Counted from the stretch's first letter, positions 49,515 through 61,859 are shown. The stretch is DNA of 64,000 nt from Phlebiopsis flavidoalba (GCA_035772785.1 JAOCPU010000007.1:372001-436000), one strand, 5' to 3'. A program made the numbers and translations. The notes: a model not told the origin generated them from the sequence alone.

Positions 49515-51565
49515 CTAGCAGTTCTCGAGAAGGGCTCCGAGGACCACAGTCACTGATTTGGCCGCTTTGCGGGCCTCTTCCCTATCTGCTTCGACAATGA
49601 GCGGCAAGGCGACAGTCTCAAACTTGTCAGGGTGGAACCGTAGCAACTCTGTGAGGATCTTGGAGCGGGCGATGCGGTTGGAGCGAAATTTATAGAAGGA
49701 CACCACCCTCTCAGAAGTGATATCGTCGGGATGGACTGCTTTGAGCTGAAATGGGAAAGACGGGCCAGGGAAAGCTGGCAAAGCTGAAAGAAAGAGAGCT
49801 GGCAAGGGTAGTCGATTTAGATCTTGGCATGGTCAACCATGTTTGTTCATAGGAAGCGAGATAATTCTTTCGATTCTGCTCGGATTCAAGTCCTCGCGAC
49901 GAGCCTGTTCAGCTTTGCGGGCTCTCCTCAGCTTGACGAGCCTGTTCAGCTTGACGGGCCTCTCTTGCTTTACGAGCCTCCTCCGCTCTGCGGGCCTCCT
50001 CACTTTGCGGGCTCGACGTGTGTTTTGCTTTTGCTCTTCTTGCTGTTCAAGATGCTGGTTACGCAGTTGAAGCCTCTGCACCTCGGAACGTAACCGTTCC
50101 ATCTCGACTCTTGCCTCATGCTCACTTGCTCGGGCGGCGTGCAACCATTCTCTGCGCTGCAATGATTCGCCTCCAACTCCCTATATCTCGCTTCCATCTC
50201 ACTCCGCTCTTTCTCGCGCCGTACGGCCCACGCCCCGCTCTGCCTCTAACCGCATCGACTCGGCCTTCTGGGCTTTGCACTCCTCCGTCTCTCTCGCGCA
50301 GCCCGCTCCGAGTCGCGCTCGAGTCGCGCCTGCTGAGCTTCTTGAATCTTGACGTCTCTCGTGCGCTCGCCGCCTCTAGCCGCCTCCAGTCCGCTTCCTG
50401 GGCTTTGCGCGCCTCCGCTTCTCGTGCAGCTCTCTCCAAGTCGCGCTCGAAGCGTGCCTGCTGGGCTTCTGCGATCTTGATGTTTCGCACTTGCTCAGCC
50501 TCTAGCCGTTTTGACTCTTCCATCTGCACGTTGAGCTCCGCCGCCTCTCGCGCAGTTCTTTCCGTGTCGCGCTCTTGCCGTGCCTGTTGAACGTTTTTAA
50601 GCAGCTCTTCCGCAAACTCGGTACCCGCTCTCTGGTGCTCTGCCTCTGCTGTTTCGTGTGCTGCCTCCATCTTGCTTCGTTGTTCTTCAAGCCTGTTGTT
50701 CCAAGCTCGGTCTGTCTCTAACCGTTTAGACTCTGCCATCCGACGCTCCATCTCTCGCGCCGCCCTTGCCTCGTCGCGCTCGAGCCGTGCTCGCTGGGCT
50801 TCCTCGTATATCCTCTGCGTCGCCTCGCGTTCCGCTTGAAGTGCCTCGATCAAGCTTCTTATCTCTTCTTCGGCGTCGTGAAGGGAGGTATCAGTGGACT
50901 CTTCCTCTTCAGCGACGCGGAACGAGGTGCCAACAGACGCTTCGCCTTCAACAGCTGGGTATCCCCCAGGTATGCCGACTTCCATAGGCTCATCTGTGCC
51001 CTCAGCGACCGCGCTGCTGGCCATTCGTTGATCGTCCGCCGCTCTTGAATGTAGTACTGTCCGTCTGCTGTATGGGTTTCGTCCTCGGTGAGATTGAATG
51101 GCTCTGGCGTGTCCTCACGAGAGGAGCTACACTGTACGCATACTCAGTGTCGTCGTCGGACTCGACGTCAGCCTCATCGTCGGCTCCTAGGGCTGTGACG
51201 TCCCTCGGTGCGGAGGGTAGAGGTCGCAGAGAATATGGGTGGCGGGACCGCCTGGAGGGGGAGGGCGATGCAGTCGAATGAAGGAAAGGTATCGATTGGC
51301 GAGGGCGTGGAGAGGTGTACGCCTCGTGTGATGATCCGGGCGAGAGGGATAATTCGGACAGATCGTCCGGAATTCCATAGGAGCCACGCGGCCTGGACGA
51401 AGAACTGGCTCGAGTCCTAGAGGCTGGTTCATCACGGGTGGCTTGTCAACAAACGAGCGGAATATGAAGGGTAGGGGGAATATCGATTGGGGCCGAAATC
51501 GTTCATGCTGTTGGAGTTCTGGTAGACCTGGTCGGACTACCGAACAAAGACGCAAGGTAGTCCAT
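49515..51565 (-). CDS. uncharacterised coiled-coil protein, paralogue A
   Basis: ATG 51565 begins MDYLASLFGSPTRSTRTP. A Ser/Pro-rich region follows (PRGSYGIPDDLSELSLSPGS, SRRSRHPYSLRPLPSAP), then an acidic stretch (DDEADVESDDDTEYAY), a conserved motif YIQERRTINEWQQR near 51050, and a long Glu/Arg/Ala-rich coiled coil with repeating ARxERDxERAAREAE patterns (50920-49850). The C-terminal globular piece has FYKFRSNRIARSKILTELLR, then FHPDKFETVALPLIVEADRE, and ends GALLENC before TAG 49517-49515. The family is not one I can name; LLR(W/F)HPDKF-type C-termini after a charged coiled coil recur in uncharacterised mushroom proteins. The frame shifts near 51480, 51130-51050, 50260-50160 and 49850. It is followed downstream on the same strand by its paralogue's upstream region. 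Confidence 0.65.
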
Positions 51566-52464
51566 GATTAACAGCTCCTAGAGTGTAAAGACGATTCAGC
51601 AACGGGATACTCATCCCGGACCATGATGCGCGACCTACTTACAGAGAGAGTAAGGAAGATATGAGTGTCCTAAGGACCCAGGGACAAGCTAAGTTTAAGC
51701 TGCACCGAAGTAGAGGAGCGGAAAAGAGAGAGTAGGGCTGGGTTTTATATTGCGTGACCCACGCCCGCAACGTGTACCGGCTCGTGTTTTTGACAGCGTG
51801 GTGGCAAAGGCCAGAAGCGAACACAGCGTAGACAAGAGAAAGCCCTTTCAGCCTGAGGTATGTGAGGTTTGTGACAATAACAGCGTCGTTTCCAAGCTGG
51901 AACGGACTGGTTAAACAGGCGGACGCATGAGTGTCACTGCTGTTGATGCTAGCCCCGTCAGTCACGTTCAGTCAGCTAGTGATGGGCGATAATCATACAC
52001 ATGTTCTTGGATATCTCTATGAAAGTCCTGCGAATACACCAAGGGCGTAGAATGTGTTGGTGAAAGAGTGGAAGGAGAGTGGAAATGGGGCGTGTTAAAA
52101 GCTCTCGGACTTCGAATTACCTGCGACGGTCCGCGCTGGCAAACCACTAGCGCCCGGTGACACCAGCAGAGCGGCCTGTCCGTTCCCTCAAGACGTACTT
52201 GTGGCGTTTTCTAGATCTTTGTTTCTTCTCATGTACAAGGTACACAAGGCCGAAAGGTAAACAACACTTTTTACCTCGTGTTTAGGTGTCATCGTGATGT
52301 CGCACCACCCGAACAAAACCATGAAGGCACACAAAGCATAAAGGACATGGGCATAAAGGCATAATTTGCATATATGAGCTCATACAACATACAACATGGT
52401 GGATATTTAAATGACGCGAAACACAACTTCCTTCAGATAACCTGACTCGCGGGGACCGAGGAAC
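51566..52464. other. intergenic between paralogues A and B
   Basis: This holds the promoter of A and the 3' region of B. A - strand frame at 51639-51965 has no recognisable content. A short repetitive stretch around 52320-52400 (GGCA/CATAAAGG/ACATA words) is low complexity. Confidence 0.45.
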
Positions 52465-54589
52465 CTAGGACTTCACGAGGATATTAGAGTAGGGCGACCA
52501 GTCACGGCGTTGGGCCGCCGCGCCGGCCTTCTCCTTCTCAACCTCCATGAAGAGCGGCAATACAGTATGATTGAACTTGTCAGAGTGAAATCGGAGCAAC
52601 CTCTGACTGATGTATCTTTGCCTTGGCGCTCTTCTGGACGATGTGGGCGGGGGCGAAGTTCAATGGAAGACGAAGGCTCTCACGCGCCTCGGGAGTGATG
52701 TCACTGCTGGCTTGATTGCTCCGGGCATGGGCGGGGATGACGGCCCAGGGAAACGGGAGTTTAAAATCGTAGAAAGACCGGTCGGGCTGAGTATGGATGT
52801 TCGAGCTGTTAAGACGCGCTCAGCCAGTGCCTCTTCTCGTAGTTACTGCGGGCGACTGACTGTCTAAGCCGTTCCATTGCGGCTCCTCTTTACAGACCTT
52901 ACGGCGGGCTTCCCTCGCGTCTGCGGGGGGCCGGTGCCTCGTCATTTTCTGGTCGGGCCGCACGAGCTTTTTTGGGCACGTTGTTCCTCCACCGAGAATC
53001 CTGCTGAGCAGGCTATGAGAGTCACTTGGGCCTTGGGTGGCTCCATTAACGGTCCGCACTCATCCCTCGCGCACCTCTGAAACCGGGGGGGGCTCCAACT
53101 CCGTTACGCGCATCTCTTGCAAGCTTTGACGAATTACTTGAGCTCATTCAGCTCTGGCTGATAATGCATACTGTTCCGAATCTAACGTTGAACGACAATT
53201 CTCCTCCAGCTCCTCTTGCGTGCCGTTTCCTTGGCATAGAGCATCCCCCTCCATTCGAGCTTATTGCGGTACGCACGCCCGGTCGGCCTCGAACCGCTTG
53301 GGACTCTGCCCTCCTGCGCCCTTGGCGATTCCGTCGGCTCTCGCGTTGAGTTATACTGTTATACTCTGCTCATTGAAGCCTCCGAGATGACAGATAGTAG
53401 GGCCGTGAAAATAATATGAAACTAAAGATGCGATCTTAGTCGAAATGGAAAGATCACGGAGCCAATACAATGCGAACGACAAACGAATTGGCTAGCGTTG
53501 GGTCGTAACAACGCCGAGTCCGAAGGAGGGCAAGGTCCTAGGGCCCCCCCCCGAGCGAGAGGAAAGATCATCGATCGATGGGCCACAAAATCTGTATAAA
53601 AGTCCCGAAAGAGGGGTCAACGAGATGTTGGTTCTTGTGGAGCGTAGGAGATTAATCAGGTTCTGCGTCTTTCATCCCAGAAGCAACGCACCACAAAACA
53701 AAAGAAAGAAATTGGGTTCGAGGCTGGGACCTGCCAAATGATAAAGACTGGAGACGTCGCGATCACAACCATGTCGGACGGGCTCAACGAAACCCATAAA
53801 GGAAAAAAGAGATGAACCTTAGCGTTGTGCGGCTGATCGCATCCGTGGTGGCTGCTCGGCCTCGTCACCTCGAACCGCAGCACGAGATCGAGCCTCGGCC
53901 AGCCTCGGCCTGGCCCCGCATACTCCTCGTCGGGGTCCTGGAGCAGGACGTCGACGAACTCTTCTTCCTCCGCATCCATAGACACGTCAGTTCCTGAGCC
54001 ATAACGCTGCTGCCACTCGTCGATCTTGCGCCGCTCCTGGATGTAGTGTTAGCCCATCCTCGGTGCGGGCTTCCCTCCTCAGTCAGACCGTATGGCTCGG
54101 GCGTAGCCTCGAAACCCACGCTGCAAGGCATAGTCGGTGTCGTCGTCATCAGTTTCCCCGCAGCGTCGACGTCGTAATTTGTCCTACCGACTCTGAAGCG
54201 GACCTAGCCAGTGGGTACAATTGAGGCGCCCCACGCAGAGGGCGACGGTCACCGTGAGGACGGGAGAGAGATGTGGAAAAGACATCTAGACGGCATCAAG
54301 GGTTGCTTAGTGGACCGCTAGAGGGGGTGCCTCGTGAAGGGACTCAGACGACGAAGACACCAGGTCGCACAGTCCTTTAGGATGCCGTACCTTTCAGGAT
54401 CAACCGGACCGACCATCGGTGCGGGAATCGGAAGGCTGAGTTGTTCCGGGTCGGTTGCAGAAGAGGAAGTTGGATGGGAGGTGCTATAGTCGGTAGGGGG
54501 CGTAGCGTTAGAAGGCGGCGCGTTGTGTGTGTGTCGGGAAGACTTGGTCGGCTGCGGAACAAAGACGGAAGTGCGCTTATCATGTTCAT
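52465..54589 (-). pseudogene. uncharacterised coiled-coil protein, paralogue B, decayed
   Basis: This is the same architecture as the neighbouring gene at 49515-51565. The N-terminus LPSLFRSRPSLPDTHTTR corresponds to LASLFGSPTRSTRTP of A, also at DNA level. A shifted frame near 54040 gives an IQERRKIDEWQQR-like motif, followed by GSGTDVSMDAEEEEFVDVLL. The coiled-coil part (53400-52850) is short and riddled with stops. The C-terminus reads ISQRLLRFHSDKFNHTVLPL, then FMEVEKEKAGAAAQ, matching A's LLRFHPDKFETVALPLIVE. The start codon choice (54589) and the end (TAG near 52465 or TGA near 52473) are tentative. Loss of most of the coiled coil, beyond simple indels, suggests that this copy is a decaying tandem duplicate. 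Confidence 0.6.
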
Positions 54590-57180
54590 GAAACGTTTAC
54601 TATGATATATGTTACAAAGCGGACCTGCTGTTGTGTAATGACGCGCGACTCACACTACAAGAGCGGAGAAAGGGGACGTTAACGAAAAAAAGGTTGAAGA
54701 AGGCATTTTTGTTTTGAGGAGAGATGCAACGATAAGAACGAAAGAGAGGCGTGACGAGGTCGGATTATTATAAGTTAGTCAACGACAGCGGCGCCACCGA
54801 CCCAAGTTCGGACGGTGTGGTGGCCACAATACGTTGTTCGGGACGTCGGGACGTAAGGGAACGGATGATGTCCATAAACGAGATGGAAAAACGACGGCGG
54901 ACGACCACAGTTTTTACACCATTGTGGTCCATCAAACGTCGATCGCGGCTGGGTTGAAAACCCAGTGATAGGTGACCAGCGCGAGCTCAATTTGATCTAG
55001 TACAAGAAGCTTAAACACCCCCCACTTTTCTCCCCAATTAAAATGAAGGGTTTAAATGAATAAAAACATGCACGCACGATGTGGCCAACCACACGCAGAA
55101 TTTGGCGTATGCGCCCCTTGGACAATGCAGAACTTGACGACGGGTGGCCCCAGCGGGGCCCCGTTGTACAACGGGATAATCCGGGTTTTGCTTGACATAA
55201 AAGTCCTGGTGCCAGGAATGCAGACAAAGGACCTTTCGCGCTCGACTGTCGTGGAAATTGGCCACTGGATGTTAGGTACTGGAGGTATAAAGTCGGGTCT
55301 GATGGGCGATTTCTTGTACGACGAAGAAAAAAAAAAATCGGAAGCTTCTAAGACCTAGCATCCGATTCAACAACATTTTCTAGTACCAAAACAAAACCCT
55401 TGATAAATGTCGGCAACTGTAAGTCCTTGAGGCGCGTCAAGTGGCGGTCATTGCTTACCTTCGACACATCGGCCAGAACTCTAAGACCATCTTCCGTCGC
55501 TCCACCCCTAGACACGAAGGTGCGCATCCGATGGGTCTAAGGCCGACCATCAAGGTTCCAGAAAAAAAACCGTTTTTCGCCGGTGTGAAGATGCGCCGGC
55601 ACACGAGCTTGACGACCTCCACATGAGAACGTCAAGAGGCGGAACACAGAAGCCGCAAGAATTTTTTACACCACGGGCAGGGTGAAGCGATTACTCAGTC
55701 CCCGCACGCTAACTTTGACGGAGAGGAGTGCGACCACCATAAAGCGTCGGCACTCACGAGTACAGGGCGCCGTCGCCGGACCTTCTACTCTGGTTCGGAA
55801 GCATCCCTACACGGACGTCAAACGTACCCACCGCGGGTCGCCGAGGCGAAGGAGGCGCACAAAAATGTCGACCGTGGCCAGTGGCGCGGGTCGTTTCGAA
55901 CAGGCGGCCTTTGCAGAGACCGTCTGACGAGCAGCCAAGTTCCACAGCTCGGATGGGACACCCTGTGGGAAATTATCAGAGCTCGACAGCCAAAGAGGTG
56001 AGTGGCGCGATCACATACCTCTAGGAGACGATCTGACTCGACGAAACAGAGAGAGATGGACATCGACCAAGAGACGACAGCATCACCACACTCCACGTAG
56101 GGAAGTCGTGACCCCCGTTGGCTGGCGGGGCACGCGGTACCCTACAGAGACCCTAGGGAGAAGAGAGCCCCGGAGTTCAACGACGACAGCCGCTGATCTT
56201 GACGCATCCAGTATGCGGCTAATCATACCAGAAGGCACCGTCGTCCAGCACTGTGGTCGTCGTCGTCCGACTTTCCATGCTGACGCGTACGACGAACCGC
56301 CTCGACATCTCGATGCGCACCGCGTCCTCGGTACGGTCGCGGTCCATCCTGCAGACGGAGTCAACGTGGCAAAACTCTCCAGAGTCGGATGTCCCTCTCC
56401 CCCCCAGGACCCTTCAACCTCCTCCGAACACTCCTGCTCAACGATTTCGGCTGCCACAGCGCCGGGGTGCGGACAAGGCTTCCCAGCGCTGGCGCATGAC
56501 TGGCGTTGAGGTGCCGACGAGAGAGGCTCCAGTCATGCGCATGGCGTACGTCGAATTGCCGACCCGCAGGGGGTGGCGCGGCCCTTGAGTGAATCGAGCC
56601 CGCCTAGAGGTGTCGCGCCAGCTAGAGAAGGAGGTTGCCTGTTATCGAACAGGTTGTCTGTCTTAAATACCTTCGACCATCTACATTTTCTCCTTGTTTA
56701 TTGGATATCTATCTCGTATATGCTCCATGTTTTCCGCATTATCGTTACCAATTCATGTCTTCTCATCTCAGACGGTGCCTCTGCGCGCCCCTCGTGTGTG
56801 GCGCCAACGGAGTGCGAAAGAACAAAGACGAGCCAGAGTAATTTGTTGACCGTAATCGTTTGACGTGTGTGCCTCTCGCAAGAACAAGGTATTCGTAGAG
56901 ACAAAGTAGCAACGGAGTCGCGCATCGAATGGTGGTGCAGGTCCAAGCCGCGCCTCGGCCTCAGTCGCGTCAGATTAAACAGGCGCCTCACGGCGCACGC
57001 ATCTCATTCGTTCGTATCCAAGAACCGGTATAAAGCGCCCACAGAGCCCCAAACAAAGCAAAAACACAACAGGTTCCAGGCTAACTACAGCGGGATAGAT
57101 CGAGGTACACAGCATCCAGCACAACAAAGACAGAGAATACACATCTAGATCCTTCTACGCCCCCACAGCGCACACATCAA
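54590..57180. other. no convincing gene
   Basis: A + frame of 100 codons at 55056-55358 (NLTTGGPSGAPLYNGIIRVL) and overlapping frames at 56083-56588 on both strands look faintly coding-like but belong to no family I recognise. A TATA-like GGTATAAAG at about 57027-57035 is followed by an A/C-rich leader-like stretch on +, yet no + gene follows before the regulator's 3' end. Confidence 0.4.
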
Positions 57181-57231
57181 GTAATCACAGCGAGCATCCT
57201 GTCATGTACGGCACGATGCTCGCCGTCGCGT

Positions 57232-60200
57232 TCAAGTTCGGCGGCGGGCGTAGGTCAGCATATTGTTGAACAGCGACGCCATGCTCGGCGCGGGGTCCGC
57301 GTACACCGACTCGGACGGCGCGACGTACCCCGGGCGGTGGTACGACGTCTCGGGGAGCGGCTCGACAAACTGCTCGCCGCAGACGTGCGCGAGCGTGTCG
57401 TACAACACCTTCTTGTACCGATCTGTGGAGACACCTTGTTAGTTATTTATGGTTGTAGTCAGGGCGAGAGGCGTACATGCGACCGGCATGCGTTCACCGG
57501 CCTTGGCCATCATGAGCTGGAAATGCTTTGTGAGTCCCAGGCACGGGGGGTGCGCAGCGGTGCCACTCACTGGAGGAAACAGACTTCAGAATGGAGCGAG
57601 ATCACCTGCTCAAAGTTGCTCGTGTCGATCGCGACTCGCATGAATTCTATGAGTATCCGAGTTGCCTTGTCCCAGCCGAGCTGCCAAGTTTATTCGAGTC
57701 AGAGACGCTTTCAGGAAAGGGAAAAATAGCATACAAGTGCCAGTTGATCCAGGAGCGAGACGTCGTAACTCGTCGAGGAGATGCTATAAAACAAGGTCGA
57801 GGATTGCTCTCTCCGCGGCCTTGTACACGACCATGACCGACGGATCCATCGGATGCTCCAGCTGCATATGCGCATCGTGCAGCATAATCTGCGCACTACA
57901 CAGACCACTCAGTCCCGAGCTTCCACCCAGGAGAGAAAGAACGTACAAATGCGACCCCACACACGCCGCATACAAATGCGGATCTACAACCCCATCCTGA
58001 ATCGGATCCCTAAGATGATTGCGCGGAAACGACCCCCTAAACTCGCTCGTGAGATGGTCGAGCTCCCTGAACAGCGGCGTCTCGCGCGGGTCGTACGCTA
58101 CTCGCGCCGTCGAAGCTGCCGCTCGGGCTGCTCACGACGGGGCAGAACGCCGCGTCGCCGGCAAAGTAGCGGCCGCGGTGGCGCATGTTGTACATCTTGA
58201 TCGCGCGACATGACCATCGTCGTCTTGATGTAGAGCCACGAACGAGTCGACGCGGTCTGTCGGGTGCTTGAGCAGCACGTCGCGGTCGTGCCGACCACTG
58301 GCGGTCTTCCTTTGGTACGCGTTTCTACTTCTGCGGACGCGTCAGCATTCAGACGGCGAAGTACGAGACAGGAGAATTTACTCCGAGCTCGAAAAATAGT
58401 CTCCGCGCAGAGGCATTAGTTGGTATATATCCAGATCGTCGAGCTCCGCCGCGAAACTGCTCCCAGCAGACGCAGACCGTTCCAACGCGTAGGCTGTTTG
58501 CGAGGTCAACACCAAAAAAAAATCATCATCCAACCCTCGGTCGACACGAGCACGCACACAACCAGAATGACATTTTATTCTCCTGCCGCATCTCTGCTTC
58601 CGTCGCGTTTTGTGGCTTCCGGAAGTAGGTCCACCGTGCTTCTCCGCCTTGAGCTGCAACGCCTTCCGTGGCAACCGTGGTTTGAACGGCTCTTCCTTGC
58701 TGAGCCCGATGGCAGAGGGCGTACCGAAGTCCCCCCAGACCTGCGCTCACGAAACACTGAGGCACACAAGTGTCATTATCACTGTGTAGCCGATTGTGGT
58801 GGTTAGCATGCGCACCTCAGCCCACCTATGTAGCGCGTCTTCAGCCTCTGATGTCCGCCACCACCGACATGACTACGTACCTTCCCTGATGGAGGAAGAA
58901 AACCAAGTAAGCAACAGCTGGGCTAGCGAACAGCAGCTGTCAGCGCCGTATAAACGAAAACACCGATCATCGACCCCACCTTGCACGCCCTCGAGCAACC
59001 GCTCCCCATTCTCGATATTGACCGCCAGCTCCGCCTTCGCATACGCAATCTGCTGCTCCGCAAACGAATCGGGGCGCACCGCGCGTCTCCGCCAGCGCCC
59101 CGCAAAAATCTCGTCTGCCGCCCCCGTCAGCACGCACAAAGAACACAGCGGAGGAGGGCGCGCACAGGGAAACGCCTGGCCCGTGTGCACCGGCGTCGGC
59201 GCAATGTCCGCCGTGAACATGCTCCCGACGGCGCACATCGCGTGCAGGACCGTCACGCTCGGGAACCGCTGGTCCGTCGGCGGGAGCTCGAGCGACGCGA
59301 GGAACGTCGGCCCGTGGAACAGCCGGCCGGCGTGCACGAAGAAACGCGAAGAACGCCTGGATCCTGCCGCTTCCATCAGCTCTGCATTCATCGTGGGGTG
59401 GGAGGAGGGCAGAGCTTACAGGTGGCGCGTCACCTCGGGATTCGGGAGGTTTGGCGGCCAGCTCGAGGGCATGATCTGGAAGTCGCGTTCGTGGCCCGCT
59501 GTAAGGCGGTCGTGTACGTCGCGGACGCGGCGGTGAGCGGCGAAGGCGAGCGATTGGGAGTGCGGCTGTGCGGCGCCGGGCGAGGGCAGGACGCCCCAGT
59601 CGTCGATGGTCATGGGTGCGGAGGCGCCGACGCCCCAGGCGGCCGCGCCCTGGTCTGCGGTCGGGTCGTACATCATGTCGTTGGGCATCGAAGAAAACTA
59701 GGGGGCACGCGATCGACGCACGGTCAGCGGTCCAATGAATGGGCCAGCGGGTGCTTACGATGGATTGTCGACGAAACTCGAGTTGGTAAAGACAGCACGC
59801 TGGGCTCCGCCCTCCGAGGAGAGCCGCTGGCTGCTCGACCCGCTCGAGGACGGCGTCGAGGCCGAGGTGCCCCGCCATAGAGAGGCATGCCTGGGGTCCG
59901 CAGCTGCGCCGCTGCGTGCTCCTGCAGCGCAACGGTCATGTCGCGCAGCAGGCCTTCCAGCTCGCCTGCGCTGAGAGTTAGGGGCTTCGCGGTGGGTGGA
60001 GGACGTGGCACGCACCGATCCTGTTCTCTAGTTTGGGTGTAACTTTTGGGGAGTCGGCTCTTCATCTGGCTCTTCCGCACCTGGAATAAAGTCTAGTACG
60101 CCACTCGTACTCATGCGGAGGCACCGACCTTCATCGTATGTGCAATCCGGGTACGGCGGCGCAGGCTTGTCCGCGGTGGCGTGGGCAACGGCATACGCGT

Positions 60201-60527
60201 GTGAGCGCAAGCACGTCGCACAGGGTCGTTTCGCGTCGCTTCAAGCTCTTTAGCTTCCTCTACCAGTGATCCACTCGGGAGCTTACCATTTCTGTCCCAC
60301 AATGAGCAGCGGGCAATCAGAGATGGGTGTGCAAATAGACTCACGAGTTTCCGCTTGCGGCATTGATGGCATGCCTATGCAGCATGCAGGGCGGGATGGC
60401 GGTCAGCACGGTCACACAGGGCCTGTAAAGCCTCGGAGGTGACACATACGGTGTTACGCTTCAGGCTGGTGCTGGGCACCGGCTTCTTGAAGAGGTCCAT
60501 CACATCTGGAGGCGTCGCGGCGGACAT
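57232..60527 (-). CDS. Zn2Cys6 fungal transcription factor
   Basis: From ATG 60527 the protein reads MSAATPPDVMDLFKKPVPST, SLKRNT, then the zinc cluster ACHQCRKRKLKCDAKRPC followed by ATCLRSHAY and a sixth cysteine in YPDCTYDE. Exons are 60450-60527, 60345-60374, a 5-nt exon 60287-60291, and one from 60238 on. A heptad segment (KLENRIGELEGLLRDMTVAL) follows as dimerisation helix. The middle homology region has GRLFHGPTFLASLELPPTDQ, FPSVTVLHAMCAVGSMFTAD, EIFAGRW and PDSFAEQQIAYAKAEL. Later pieces are AYALERSASAGSSFAAELDD, DIYQLMPLRGDYF, RVDSFVALYIKTTM, YNMRHRG and the C-terminus GEQFVEPLPETSYHRPGYVA. The family binds DNA in the nucleus as dimers. Several frame breaks lie between 59.9 and 57.5 kb. 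The end may be TGA 57234-57232 or, after one base, a longer tail ending near 57180. Targets are unknown. Confidence 0.88.
60287..60291 (-). other. 5-nt microexon in the zinc-cluster domain
   Basis: AAATG is flanked by CAG on its 5' side (intron 60292-60344, GTGAGT...CAG, 53 bp) and by GTAAGC on its 3' side (intron 60239-60286, 48 bp, acceptor AAG). Including it joins CTC to AAA-TG and then C-GAC, giving Leu-Lys-Cys-Asp. This restores the exact C-x2-C-x6-C-x5-C-x2-C spacing of a Zn2Cys6 domain. Without it the third zinc ligand is lost and the frame shifts. Confidence 0.8.
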
Positions 60528-61054
60528 GGCGGGGGTCTCGTGGGCTGCGTCAGGGTGCGCGGGGCGTGGTGGGAGGACAGAGGGTGGGGGACACAGGTCC
60601 GCGGCGGCTTCATGGTCGGGAACAAGCGCTGCGCAGTGTCTTGACTGGGGTCGGGCGGCGTGCGCCGTCCTGCGCTGATGGCGCATCAATTTCATGATTG
60701 GCCTCGATCAACCCGCCTTTGTTCTTCCGCTCGTGGCTGCAGTGCATCCGACGGGAATAAAGACGCAGATCCTCCTGTCTTTACTTGCAAGTACCAACTC
60801 GCAGTGAATAATAGGGGGTATAATAAAGATAGGGTCCGCTGCGCGAGCGTTCGGCGGACGATCCTCCGAGGTCAAGTCGGAGGCGGTGAGCACTTTGCTC
60901 GAGCTGCACGGCTTTCATCTGCATATTCCAGAGCGTCGGCTGCACACTCGTATGTCGGCCGAGACCAGCAGGAAAGATATACTTGGACCGGCCACGCATC
61001 GTGCAGCCCCTGCCGTGCGCTGGCCACGCCATGACGCAACCGCCGGCGCTGCAC

Positions 61055-61062
61055 ATATAAAG
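61055..61062 (+). promoter_or_regulatory. TATA box of the Pmp3-like gene
   Basis: ATATAAAG lies 88 bp upstream of ATG 61143, followed by a C/A-rich leader with CACACACCCACAC. The intergenic region is shared with the divergent Zn2Cys6 gene (start 60527). Confidence 0.6.
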
Positions 61063-61142
61063 CCGCCGCCTCCGCTCCTCACACACACCCACACAACCCC
61101 TGCACTCGTCCCCGTCGCCACACACGAATCTAACGACCCGCC

Positions 61143-61555
61143 ATGACCTCTGTTGTATCCCCCACGCGCGCGACGCGTCGTGCTCTACTTTGTCGCCATG
61201 TAAGTCCCCCGCCGACACCCACGCGCACGGGGCGCTGACGATTCGGGCAGCTTTATACCCCCTCTGGCCGTATTCTTCAGTACGTCCCCCCGCGTCGCGC
61301 ACCGTGTCCGTTTCTCACCTGCAGCTCCACAGAACGCGGCGTCAAGGCCGGTACGTGACCTGCCGCCCACGCTGCCCATGCTAGCAGGCGTTGACCCGAA
61401 CTGCAGACTTCTGGATCAACATCCTCCTCTGGGTCCTCGCTGGATCCCCGGTGTCATCCACGCCCTGGTACGTTCCCTTTGGCGTTGAATTTGCTGCCTT
61501 GGCAATTGACCCCGCCCGCAGGTACATCATCTCGCGAAGTGAAGGTGCCATGTGA
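61143..61555 (+). CDS. Pmp3/UPF0057 small membrane proteolipid
   Basis: The spliced product contains DVVLYFVAIFIPPLAVFFST, ERGVKADFWINILLWVLAW, IPGVIHALYIIS and ends RSEGAM. This is the two-helix UPF0057/Pmp3 signature (PPLAVF and the NILL...PGxIHAxYI segment). Such proteins of about 55-65 residues sit in the plasma membrane and are linked to membrane potential and salt tolerance. Introns follow GCCAT (GTAAGT), TTCTTCA (GTACGT), AAGGCCG (GTACGT) and GCCCTG (GTACGT). Single-base losses are needed before VVLYF, at the second junction (GG to G) and in GC-TGG at about 61440. The N-terminal 12 residues from ATG 61143 are uncertain. Confidence 0.85.
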
Positions 61556-61859
61556 GGATGCTAGCATCGAAAGAGCCCATACATACTCCTCCGCTATTGT
61601 ACCCGACCTGTATAATCAGACCGTCCAATTTGCTTTGCTGAGTCGCGCCCGCTTCGAAAAGCCTCGTTGCCCGCACTATCGTACCACGCCCAGCCATTTA
61701 CCAGACTTGCTCGATAAATGCGCCCACCGCTTCTCACTTGGTCCGTCATACAATGAAGCGTGGAAAGCATCAGTAAGATCCGTAAAGCGAACAGTAGTGT
61801 ACAGACGAGAGACAGAGATCCAACCGCACCGCGAGAAAGTGCAATGCGAAACGACAGCC

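Noticed and set aside
50018..50590. 190-codon Ser/Ala/Leu-rich frame on the + strand
   Set aside because: Antisense of the Glu/Arg-rich coiled coil of paralogue A; such repeats give long antisense frames.
54590..57180. possible retrotransposon remnant
   Set aside because: No reverse transcriptase, integrase or terminal repeat motif could be seen in any frame.
58981..59880. 299-codon Arg/Ala-rich frame on the + strand
   Set aside because: Antisense shadow of the GC-rich Zn2Cys6 gene without any recognisable motif.
58967..59932. 321-codon Arg/Pro-rich frame on the - strand
   Set aside because: It is the wrong frame of the Zn2Cys6 gene; conserved regulator segments occur in the neighbouring frames of the same strand.
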